Positions 28,993 through 36,686 of a DNA stretch of 64,000 bases are shown here, in pieces. Within the stretch, counting starts at the first letter, position 1. Every line of letters begins with the position of its first letter. The notes under the pieces were generated by a model. It was not told the origin of the DNA, ran no database searches, and saw nothing but the letters and a program-made list of their open reading frames with translations. A program made the translations under genes and the position numbers. Source of the stretch: Paraburkholderia flagellata (GTDB taxonomy: Bacteria > Pseudomonadota > Gammaproteobacteria > Burkholderiales > Burkholderiaceae); NCBI RefSeq assembly GCF_021390645.1, contig NZ_JAJEJT010000002.1, forward strand, positions 1,798,001 to 1,862,000, given 5' to 3'.

Positions 28993-30071
28993 TTGACGGT
29001 GTTGCCCCACAGGTTCTTGTCGTCGACGTTCTGCTTCGTCACGAGCGGCGCCGGCAACTGGTCTTCGAGAATGCCGGACTGCAACTGGATGATGGTGCTG
29101 TCGTGATCGGTCTTGCCCGGCTTGAACGTCTTGCCCTCCAGCGCAGCCTTGATGTAGTAGAGACCGTACTTCGCGTAGAGATCGGCGGGCTGCGAGACGG
29201 TCGCATCGATCTCGCCCTTGCGAATTGCTTCGAACTCCTGCGGAATGCCGTCATTGGAGACGATCACGATGTGCTTCGGATCACCCGCGGGAAAGAGCAA
29301 CTGCTTGCGACGCAACGTTTGCAGCGTGGGCGAGAGATACACGCCGCCCGCCTGCATGTAGATGCCCTTCACGTCGGGGTTCGCGGTTAGCAGGCTGTCC
29401 AGCGCGCTCGCCGCCACGTCGCCCTTCCAGCCGGCCGGAATTTCGAGCAGCGACAGATTCGGATAGTTCTTCAGGCACGCGCGGAATGCTTCCGAGCGGT
29501 CGCGCCCGTTCACCGAGGCGAGATCGCCCATGATCTGCACGACCTTGCCCGACTTCACATGCTCGCCAATGTATTTGCAGGCCTGCTCGCCGTAGGCGCG
29601 ATTGTCGGCGCGCACGACCATTGCGACGTTGCCCTGCGTGGGCGCGACGTCCACGGCCACGACTTTCACGTCCTTTTGCGCGGCATTGCCGAGCGCACGG
29701 CTAATCGCAGCCGAATCGATCGGCCCGACCACGATGCCCTTCGCGCCCAGATTGATCATGTTGTTCATGTCCGTGATCTGCTGGGCGGGATCGTTGTTCG
29801 AGTTCACGGGCGCGAGAATGTCGATGCCGTCCTGCTTCGCATAAGCGCCGAGGTAGTTGTTGTATGACTGCCAGAACGGCGAAGTGAGAAGCGGCAGACC
29901 CAGGCCGACCTTGCCGACTTCGGCTGCGTTGACTGCACTCGACGCGCCGAACGCTGCAGCGCAGGCCGCGGCGACGCAAAGCGATTTTTTGGCGGCGCGG
30001 GCGAAGGAGCCGCGCGCGGTGTGAATTGCGGTGGAGCGGCGGGCCTTCGAGAGCCCGGATGCGAACGCCAT
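28989..30071 (-). CDS. sugar ABC transporter substrate-binding protein (RbsB family)
   Basis: 360 residues from the ATG at 30071 (AAGGAG 7 bases upstream). A long basic n-region precedes the signal-peptide core and an A-x-A cut near residue 50. The mature protein is of the periplasmic-binding-protein-like I / RbsB type ('NMINLGAKGIVVGPIDSAAIS', 'KVVAVDVAPTQGNVAMVVRADN', 'GRDRSEAFRACL'). It captures the sugar in the periplasm and is the first gene of the operon, divergent from the IclR regulator. The extended n-region (about 25 residues before the hydrophobic core) is longer than usual, and a later start cannot be excluded. Confidence 0.92.
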   Translation of the reverse strand: MAFASGLSKARRSTAIHTARGSFARAAKKSLCVAAACAAAFGASSAVNAAEVGKVGLGLPLLTSPFWQSYNNYLGAYAKQDGIDILAPVNSNNDPAQQITDMNNMINLGAKGIVVGPIDSAAISRALGNAAQKDVKVVAVDVAPTQGNVAMVVRADNRAYGEQACKYIGEHVKSGKVVQIMGDLASVNGRDRSEAFRACLKNYPNLSLLEIPAGWKGDVAASALDSLLTANPDVKGIYMQAGGVYLSPTLQTLRRKQLLFPAGDPKHIVIVSNDGIPQEFEAIRKGEIDATVSQPADLYAKYGLYYIKAALEGKTFKPGKTDHDSTIIQLQSGILEDQLPAPLVTKQNVDDKNLWGNTVK

Positions 30072-30219
30072 GTGTGTCTCCTTCTCGGTCGATCGCGGCA
30101 CTTCTGTGCCCGGCACGATCGATCCTTCGTTTGTTGAATGACATGTGTTCGCCGCGCCCACGTGGAATGCTCGAAGCGCCGGCGACCCGTTGCAACTGCC
30201 TCTTCTCTACCTGACGACG

Positions 30220-30241
30220 CTGGTTTATATTCACCAGTGAA
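30220..30241. promoter_or_regulatory. overlapping dyads, probable IclR operator
   Basis: In the 251-base divergent spacer, CTGGT-8-ACCAG (30220-30237) overlaps TTCAC-CA-GTGAA (30230-30241). They lie about 80 bases before the regulator gene and about 150 before the transporter gene. Placement and symmetry suit the binding site of the IclR-family regulator. No binding evidence exists. Confidence 0.5.
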
Positions 30242-30322
30242 CGTATTATTCATATACGCACATCACAAGGTCAAGCGATGTGCAGTGCAGCATGGGTCCG
30301 TGATTTCCCTGGGGACGATCAA

Positions 30323-31156
30323 ATGGAAAAGAACGCGAAAAAAAGCCAGATGGACAACGTGCCCGAAGAAGCCGAAGAGAAAGACGACGCCGATCGCTAT
30401 CGCGCGCCCGCGCTGGACAAGGGGCTCGACATCCTCGAACTGCTTGCGGAGCAGCGCGCCGGCCTCACGCGCGCCGAGATCACGAAGGCGCTAGGGCGCA
30501 ACGCGAGCGAGATCTACCGCATGCTCGAGCGACTGGTGGCGCGCCAGTACGTCATCCGCTCGGAGGGCGGCGACCGCTATGCGCTGAGCCTGAAGCTCTT
30601 TGCGCTCGCGCACCGTCACCCGCCCATGGAGCGCCTGATTTCGGAAGCGCTGCCGCTCATGCAGCGCTTCGCCGACGAAGCCGAGCAGTCCTGCCATCTC
30701 AGCGTGTACGACCGCGGCAACCTGCTGGTGATCGCGCAGGTGGACGGGCCGGGCACGTGGGGCATTGCCGTGCGGCTGGGTTCGCGCGTGGGCCTCGTCG
30801 ATACGAGTTCGGGCCGCACGCTCCTCGCCTGGCAAACGCCGGAGCAGCGCGCGCACATGCTTGCGGAGCATACGAAGGTGAAGGGCGAGGTGGCTATCGA
30901 TCACGCGGCGCTGGAAGCCGCGTGCGCGCAGGTGCGCGAGGCGGGCTTCTCGCGCAAGGACAGCCAGCAGATTTTCGGCGTGACGGACGTCACGTTTCCG
31001 GTGCTCGGGCCTTCGGGTCAGGCGATCGCGGCGCTGACCTGCCCGTTCCTCAAGCGCATCGACGACTATGTCGCGCCCTCGCTCGACGAGGCCACGCAAA
31101 TGCTGAGCGCGACCGTGCAGACCTTGTCGATGTTTCGCGAGGACGGCGCGGCGTAA
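30323..31156 (+). CDS. IclR-family regulator of the sugar cluster
   Basis: 277 residues from the ATG at 30323 (GGGGA 8 bases upstream). An acidic, probably disordered leader of about 28 residues precedes the winged-helix HTH (about 30-90, 'ALDKGLDILELLAEQRAGLTRAEIT'). The IclR effector domain follows ('S-C-H-L-S-V-Y-D-R-G-N-L-L-V-I-A-Q-V', then 'GRTLLAW' and 'F-G-V-T-D-V-T-F-P-V'). Divergent orientation from the transporter operon points to local control, with the pathway sugar or an intermediate as effector. Activator or repressor action cannot be told from sequence. Confidence 0.9.
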   Translation: MEKNAKKSQMDNVPEEAEEKDDADRYRAPALDKGLDILELLAEQRAGLTRAEITKALGRNASEIYRMLERLVARQYVIRSEGGDRYALSLKLFALAHRHPPMERLISEALPLMQRFADEAEQSCHLSVYDRGNLLVIAQVDGPGTWGIAVRLGSRVGLVDTSSGRTLLAWQTPEQRAHMLAEHTKVKGEVAIDHAALEAACAQVREAGFSRKDSQQIFGVTDVTFPVLGPSGQAIAALTCPFLKRIDDYVAPSLDEATQMLSATVQTLSMFREDGAA

Positions 31157-31169
31157 CGTTCAGTGCTGC

Positions 31170-31310
31170 TCAGTAAGAACGCTGCTTGATGACCCAGCGC
31201 CCTGCGCCGAACGTGATGATCCACAGATTCTCGTGCATGGAGATGATCGAGCCGTCGGCCCGGTTGCGCGACCAGGCGCGCCGTCATGCGAATGCGTACC
31301 TCGTCTACTG
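31170..31310 (-). pseudogene. C-terminal remnant, NTF2/SnoaL-like protein (tentative)
   Basis: Read on the minus strand, one frame gives DEVRIRMTA at about 31300-31275. After a shift it continues as R-N-R-A-D-G-S-I-I-S-M-H-E-N-L-W-I-I-T and ends W-V-I-K-Q-R-S-Y before a stop at 31170-31172. This reads like the C-terminal strands of a nuclear-transport-factor-2-like protein broken by a frameshift, with its N-terminal part gone. It begins right after the stop of the TPR/GT41 gene. The family call is by eye on about 40 residues. Confidence 0.35.
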
Positions 31311-33344
31311 CACGACCACGGGCGTACGATCGCTCGATTCCTCCGTTGAGCCCTGCGCCTCCCGCTGAGCGATCGCCATGTAGAGACGCTCGAGGTCGCG
31401 CGTGAATCGCGCCGTGTCGAACAATGGCGACGTGCGACGCGCGGCTGCGAGCTTTTCGCGCACCCCGGCGCGCCATGCCGCGTCGGTGGCAAAGCCGAGC
31501 GCGATCTGGAAGTACGCGTCGAGATCGTGCGCGACGAGTTCGGAGAGCCCCGCCGCGTGCAGCAGACTCACCCCCACGCGGCCCGCGAACAACGTTCCCG
31601 GCGCCGTCACCATCGGTACGCCGGCCCAGAGCGCGTCGCTGCCCGTGGTGTGCGAACCCACCGGGAGCGTGTCGAGCGCGAGGTCCGCGAGTGGCAGGCG
31701 CGCGAGGTGCGCTTCCTGCGACACGCGCGGGGCGAAGATCACGCGTGCGGGATCGACGCCTTGCGTCTCGTAAAAGCTGCGCAGGTTCGCTTTCGCGCGC
31801 TCCGAGCCCGGATCGAGCAGCCAAAGCACGCCGCTGGGCGTGGCCTTGAGCAGTCGCGCCCACAGCGCCGACATCGGCGCGTTGAACTTGAAGGTCTGGT
31901 TGAAGCTGCAGAACACAAAGCCGGTTTCGGGCAAACCCGCTTGCGCGCGCGAGGGCGGCGGCGCGCTCTGGCGGCGGTGATCGACCGGCTGGTAGCAATG
32001 CGGCATCAGCGCCAGCGTCTCGCTGTAGTGCGAGGCGGCATCAGGCGGCGTGACGATGGAGTCGGAGATGAGGTAGTCCGCTAGCCGCGCGTGGCCGAGC
32101 GACCCGGGATAGCCCAGCCAGCTCACGATCACGGGCGCGGGCCGCAGCGCCGTGATGCCAAGCCGCGCGCCCGTTGTATAGCCTTTCAGGTCGACGAGCA
32201 GGTGAATGCCGTCGTGCGCGATCTGGGCGGCGGCCCGGGCGTCGGACACCGGGCCGATGTCGTGCCACGTGCCCGGCACGTGCGCTAAGCGCGCGCGAGC
32301 CGCGGCGTCGGGGTCGGGCCCGTACGAATACAGATGAACGTCGAAGCGCATGGCGTCGTGCAGTTCGAGCACGCCCGCCAACAGGCGCAGCGTGGCGTGA
32401 TCGTAAAAGTCCGCCGAAAGATAGCCGATGCGTAGCCGCTCTCCCGCTCTGCAGCGTGCCAGCGCGGCAGCGAGCCCCGCGCCGCGCGCCACGAGCGGCG
32501 CCGCGGCCAGTTCTCCGCGCCAGCGGCTCTGCGCGAAGCGCGACCCCGCTTCGCGATGCAGCTGCGGCGTGAGCGCCGGGATGCCGAGCAGGCACCAGGG
32601 CGTGAGGTTGTCCGCCGTGCCCGCCGACACCATGGCGAGCGCTGCCGCGTCGATCTCGGTGAGCTGCTGCCAGTGCGCCTCGCGGCGGCGCACGAATTGC
32701 GCGGCTTCCCAGCGGCCGCCGCGGCAATACGCTTCATCGGCTTCGTCTATGCGGTTCAGACGCTCCAGCAAACCGCCATAGCACTGCCAGAGATGCGGCG
32801 AGTTCGGAGCGAGCGTGAGCGCTTGCGTGAGGTTTGCCTCGGCGGCTTCGAGTTCGCCGGCGTCCTGCTGAAGCATCGCGAGATTGCTGTAGGCGAGCGC
32901 GTAGCTCGCGTCGGTCGCAATGGCCTCGCGGTAGCAGGCCTGCGCCTGCGGCAACGAGTTGCGCTTCTTGAGCAGATTGCCGAGGTTGTTGAAAACGCGC
33001 GCCTCGCGCACGCCCGCGCCGATCGCGGCGCGATACGCTTCGATCGCCTCGCCGTCGCGGCCCTGCCATAGCAGCGCCCATGCGAGATCGCGCCAGCACG
33101 GCCCGCTCTCGCGCTGGGCGAGCGACGCGCGCAGCCAGTGTTCGGCCGCCTCGAACTGCGACTGCCGCGCGAGCGTCACGCCGAGTTGATGGAGCGCTTC
33201 GGCGTGATGCGGGTCCTGCGCGAGAATCTCGCGAAAGAGCGCTTCGGCGAAGCTGTATTTTTCGTCGTTCAGGTGCGCGATGCCGCGTTGAAGCAAGGCG
33301 TCCGGGCGCGAATCGGTTTGAGATGAGGGGCGCGATGAGTTCAT
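31305..33344 (-). CDS. TPR protein with GT41 (OGT/SPINDLY-like) glycosyltransferase domain
   Basis: 679 residues. The N-terminal third is a run of tetratricopeptide repeats ('A-L-H-Q-L-G-V-T-L-A-R-Q', 'N-N-L-G-N-L', 'A-Y-S-N-L-A-M-L-Q-Q' and so on, about 15-230). The C-terminal half has the GT41 blocks: 'R-I-G-Y-L-S-A-D-F-Y-D-H', 'H-D-I-G', 'LVDLKGYTTGARLGI', 'VSWLGYPGSLG', 'FCSFNQTFKFNAPM', and 'LDTLPVGSHTTGSDALWAGVPMVT', which is the UDP-sugar-binding region. GT41 enzymes attach GlcNAc or other sugars to Ser/Thr of proteins. In bacteria the targets are mostly unknown, and this gene has no surface-appendage gene next to it. The TPRs should select the protein substrate. Confidence 0.9.
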   Translation of the reverse strand: MNSSRPSSQTDSRPDALLQRGIAHLNDEKYSFAEALFREILAQDPHHAEALHQLGVTLARQSQFEAAEHWLRASLAQRESGPCWRDLAWALLWQGRDGEAIEAYRAAIGAGVREARVFNNLGNLLKKRNSLPQAQACYREAIATDASYALAYSNLAMLQQDAGELEAAEANLTQALTLAPNSPHLWQCYGGLLERLNRIDEADEAYCRGGRWEAAQFVRRREAHWQQLTEIDAAALAMVSAGTADNLTPWCLLGIPALTPQLHREAGSRFAQSRWRGELAAAPLVARGAGLAAALARCRAGERLRIGYLSADFYDHATLRLLAGVLELHDAMRFDVHLYSYGPDPDAAARARLAHVPGTWHDIGPVSDARAAAQIAHDGIHLLVDLKGYTTGARLGITALRPAPVIVSWLGYPGSLGHARLADYLISDSIVTPPDAASHYSETLALMPHCYQPVDHRRQSAPPPSRAQAGLPETGFVFCSFNQTFKFNAPMSALWARLLKATPSGVLWLLDPGSERAKANLRSFYETQGVDPARVIFAPRVSQEAHLARLPLADLALDTLPVGSHTTGSDALWAGVPMVTAPGTLFAGRVGVSLLHAAGLSELVAHDLDAYFQIALGFATDAAWRAGVREKLAAARRTSPLFDTARFTRDLERLYMAIAQREAQGSTEESSDRTPVVVQ

Positions 33345-33531
33345 CCGGCGATGATAGGGATCGCCTTCGCCCGATGAAATCGGACACGTCCTACATGTGC
33401 GGCACGCGCGCAGGCACGCTCGTTCCGCGCAAATGGAAGGCCGCCACGCAAAACGGTTAGAATGGCGGCCCTCTCAAAAAAACCTGTGCGCCTTGCCTTC
33501 CGGCAAATGGCTGCCGCGCATTCGAAAACCC

Positions 33532-34077
33532 ATGGCGAAACTCCTGACCGATCAAGAATTCCAGCGCTTTTCCGAGCTTCAGCAGAAACAGGCGAGCTTC
33601 ACGATCACGCCCGAAGAAGCCGACGAACTGCGCGACATCGTCGCGCGCGCGCAGAAAAAGCGCGACGACCGCGCCGACGCGATGAAGACCGTCGAAACCG
33701 CCATCGCACAATTCGAGATCGCTCCCGAGGAGCTTTTCACGGCCGAGCAGATCGCCGAAGCCGCGCGCAATTTCGGCCTGATTCCGGCCACGCGCAAGGA
33801 GCGCGTGCTGCCGCCTTCGCTCACTTTCAACGGCAAGACGCATCAGTGGACCACGCGCGCGCTGCCCGATGAAATCCGCACGCCGCTGTTCGAAGCGTTC
33901 CAGGGCGGCCAGTCGGTCAAGGCGTTCATCGCCACGCCCAAGGACGCCGCGCGCTGCGCCGCTACCATCGCGCGGCTGGAGAAGGAAACCGGCGCGCAGT
34001 ACGGTGACGCCTGGCTCGAAGAGCTCGCGCTCACGCGCGGCCAGATCGACGACGCGCTCGCGAAGCTGGCCGCCTGA
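33532..34077 (+). CDS. conserved-looking hypothetical protein (181 aa)
   Basis: 181 residues from the ATG at 33532. Two parts are visible: a helical N-terminal half rich in Glu, Lys and Gln (about 1-85, 'FSELQQKQASFTITPEEAD' onwards) and a C-terminal half with 'LTFNGKTHQWTTRALP' and a terminal helix ending A-K-L-A-A. No signal peptide or membrane segment is present, so it should be cytoplasmic. Codon use is fully chromosomal, supporting a real gene. Convergent with the Pat-type gene, 9 bases from stop to stop. The family was not recognised. Confidence 0.7.
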   Translation: MAKLLTDQEFQRFSELQQKQASFTITPEEADELRDIVARAQKKRDDRADAMKTVETAIAQFEIAPEELFTAEQIAEAARNFGLIPATRKERVLPPSLTFNGKTHQWTTRALPDEIRTPLFEAFQGGQSVKAFIATPKDAARCAATIARLEKETGAQYGDAWLEELALTRGQIDDALAKLAA

Positions 34078-34086
34078 CTTCGCCGC

Positions 34087-36450
34087 TCAGTCGAGCGGCA
34101 TGCGAAAACCGACCACGCCCGGGTCTTCCGTGGGCGTGACGGTGAAGCCACAGGCGCGCGCGAGGCCGATCATCGGCGCGTTCTCGCGTAGCGCCTCGCC
34201 GAGCAGCCAGTGCGTGCCGCGCGTGCGCACGTACGCGATGATGCGCGACATCAGCAAGCGGCCAAGGCCGCCCCGCTTGAGATTCGACAGAATCGTGACC
34301 GCGAATTCGGCGGTCTCGTTGTCCGGGTCGGCCACCGCGCGCACCACACCCAGCGTGCGCGGCTGGCCATCCTCGCCCTGCACGACCGCGATGAGCGCCA
34401 TCTCTCGGTCGTAGTCGATCTGCGTCATGCGCGCGAGCTGCGTGTGATCGAAGCTGCGCACCGCCGAAAAGAAGCGCAGGCGCAAATCGTCGGGCGTCAT
34501 CGATTCGACGAACATGCGGTGCATGTCCTCATCTTCGGGACGGATCGGCCGGATCGTGAGGCGCTCGCCATGCCACTCGAGCGTTTCTTCCAGCCGCCGC
34601 GGATACGGCATGATCGCGAAGCGGCTGCGCTTTTCCGCGAGCTGCAGGCAGGGCGCGACGACCACGACCGCCTCGGGCAGCACGCGCAGCGTCAGACGCA
34701 AGCCCACGATCTCCCGCACCTCGCACACGAACTGAGACAGCTCGGTGAGCGCGGCCAGCGTTGGCTCGGGCGCCGTGTAGCGCGCATAGGGCGAGTGCGC
34801 GACGATGTCGCGAGAGAGCACGGGATTGAGCGGCGGCAGGCTATAGACACGCAGCGGCGGCGAAATATCGTCCGGCGAAGGCGCGGCGAAACGGAACACC
34901 GGGCCGAAGTTATCGTCGTCGCGAAACTCCACCGACACGTCCACCACCGGCTTCACGCCCGGTTCGTCCTGTGCCTGCGTGACGAGCCCGAACAAGGCCA
35001 GCAATCTGCCCGCCTCCTCCCCTTTCAGTTCCGTGCGCCCGGCCGCCAGCGCCGCGCGTGCCTCGCCTTGCGCGGCCTCGATCGCGGCCGGCCCTTGGGC
35101 AGGCATCGTTTCGGGCGTCTGCATCAGCAGCTCGCGGCCCAGCCGGTAATCGACGAGACGCGCAAACCCGCGCGCCAGACGCCGCGGCGTGGTGTGCACC
35201 GGAATGCCGTGCGCGTGCAACTCGTCGCGCGTTTTTTCGTCCACCCCGCCGAAGAAGCACGCGAGCATGCCGCGATACGCATAGCGCTGCTGCTCGATCA
35301 GCGTGCGCGCCACCGCGTCCACGGGCGCGCTGTGGGTGGGTGCGTGCACGACGAACGCCGTGCCGCTCGAACGGTGCGTGGCGAGCGTTTGCAGTGCGAG
35401 GCCGAAGTGCTCGGGCTTCGCGGTGTCGCCGAGCACGAGCGGATTGCCCGCCTGTGCATGCGGGAGCGCGGCCTGGATGGCCGCGCGCGCTTCGTCATCC
35501 CAACGCGCGAGCGTGTCGCCAGCCTTCATGAAGGCGTCGCGCGCAAGCGCAGCCACACCGCGGTCGCTCGTGATGAGCGTGGCCGTGTCGCTCGCGGCCA
35601 CGCGGCCCACGCCGAGCGTTTCGATTTCGTCGAGCAGGTCATCGAGCGTATCGACGCGCACGACGCCCGCGCGCCGGAACGCCGCCGTGTAGAGCGCGTC
35701 GCCCTTGTCGTCGCGGCCGCTCCTCAGCGCGAGCACCGGCTTGTTGCGCGCCGCCGCACGCGCCGCCGACATGAACTTGCGCGCCGCACGGATCGTGTCC
35801 ACTTCGAGCAGGATGGCGCGCGTGCTCGGGTCGCTCGCGAGATAGTCGAGCACATCGCCCACGTCGACGTCGGCTTCGTCGCCGAGCGCGATCACGTGCG
35901 AGAAGCCGAGGCCGCGCGGGGCGGCCCAGCGCAGCACGGCATTGGTGAGGGCGTTGGACTGCGAAACCCACGCTACGCCGCCCTTGCGCGCAATCGATGC
36001 CGCCGCGCCTAGCTGCGCGTTGAGCGCGGGCGTCAGCGCGCCAAGGCTGCCTGGGCCGACGATGCGCAGCAAGTGCGGGCGCGCCGCCGCCAGCGCGTGG
36101 CGCAGGTCGGCCTGATCGGCCTCGTCGCGCGCCTCGCCGACGATGATCGCCGCGCGTGTGCCCATGCCGCCGAGGCGATGCACGAGCGCGGGCCACGTGG
36201 CGGGCCGCGTGCAGATGATGGCGACGCCGGGCGCTTCGGGCAGATCGCCCGCGTCGGCGAGCACGGGGCGGCCGTCGAATGCTTCAAAGTCGCCTGCATG
36301 GCGCGGATTGACGGCCCAGAGCGGGCTCGTGAAGCCGCCCTCGATCAGCCGCCGCCACACCATGCTGCCAATGCTGCCGGGGCGCTGCGAAGCGCCAATC
36401 ACGGCCACGGATTTCGGCTGGAACACCGCATCGAGATTGCGTACGGTCAC
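34087..36450 (-). CDS. Pat-type GNAT protein acetyltransferase with acyl-CoA synthetase-like domains
   Basis: 787 residues from a GTG at 36450 (GGAG 5 bases upstream). The N-terminal part is a CoA-binding/NDP-forming acyl-CoA synthetase-like module ('FQPKSVAVIGASQRPGSIG', 'LRIVGPGSLGALTPALNAQ', 'GFSHVIALGDEADVDVGDVLDYLASD'). A GNAT domain forms the C-terminus (about 640-787, 'LKRGGLGRLLMSRII'). This is the Pat/YfiQ layout, in which the enzyme acetylates lysines such as that of acetyl-CoA synthetase. The middle ATP-grasp-like part looks short and eroded compared with the roughly 890-residue enterobacterial protein. Confidence 0.87.
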   Translation of the reverse strand: MTVRNLDAVFQPKSVAVIGASQRPGSIGSMVWRRLIEGGFTSPLWAVNPRHAGDFEAFDGRPVLADAGDLPEAPGVAIICTRPATWPALVHRLGGMGTRAAIIVGEARDEADQADLRHALAAARPHLLRIVGPGSLGALTPALNAQLGAAASIARKGGVAWVSQSNALTNAVLRWAAPRGLGFSHVIALGDEADVDVGDVLDYLASDPSTRAILLEVDTIRAARKFMSAARAAARNKPVLALRSGRDDKGDALYTAAFRRAGVVRVDTLDDLLDEIETLGVGRVAASDTATLITSDRGVAALARDAFMKAGDTLARWDDEARAAIQAALPHAQAGNPLVLGDTAKPEHFGLALQTLATHRSSGTAFVVHAPTHSAPVDAVARTLIEQQRYAYRGMLACFFGGVDEKTRDELHAHGIPVHTTPRRLARGFARLVDYRLGRELLMQTPETMPAQGPAAIEAAQGEARAALAAGRTELKGEEAGRLLALFGLVTQAQDEPGVKPVVDVSVEFRDDDNFGPVFRFAAPSPDDISPPLRVYSLPPLNPVLSRDIVAHSPYARYTAPEPTLAALTELSQFVCEVREIVGLRLTLRVLPEAVVVVAPCLQLAEKRSRFAIMPYPRRLEETLEWHGERLTIRPIRPEDEDMHRMFVESMTPDDLRLRFFSAVRSFDHTQLARMTQIDYDREMALIAVVQGEDGQPRTLGVVRAVADPDNETAEFAVTILSNLKRGGLGRLLMSRIIAYVRTRGTHWLLGEALRENAPMIGLARACGFTVTPTEDPGVVGFRMPLD

Positions 36451-36658
36451 AGGGACTCCTCGTCGGTCGGACAGGCGCGTGCCGTACAGGCGAACGCCGG
36501 TTTGTCGTCTTTTATCGTTACGAGAAGAGGATAGGGCAAGCGCGCAGGCGATGCGCGTTTTTCGCCCGGCGCGTATGAGCGCAGATGCGGCGGCATGGCG
36601 TCGCACGCCCCCTGGGCGTGTGACACCACGATGCGCGAGAAGGCATTTCGCTTGTTTG

Positions 36659-36684
36659 AAAACGCGGCGCGAGCGCGCCGCGTG
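36659..36684 (-). terminator. prfC terminator
   Basis: On the minus strand CGCGGCGCG-CT-CGCGCCGCG is followed by TTTTC, immediately after the prfC stop codon. Confidence 0.85.
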
Positions 36685-36686
36685 TT

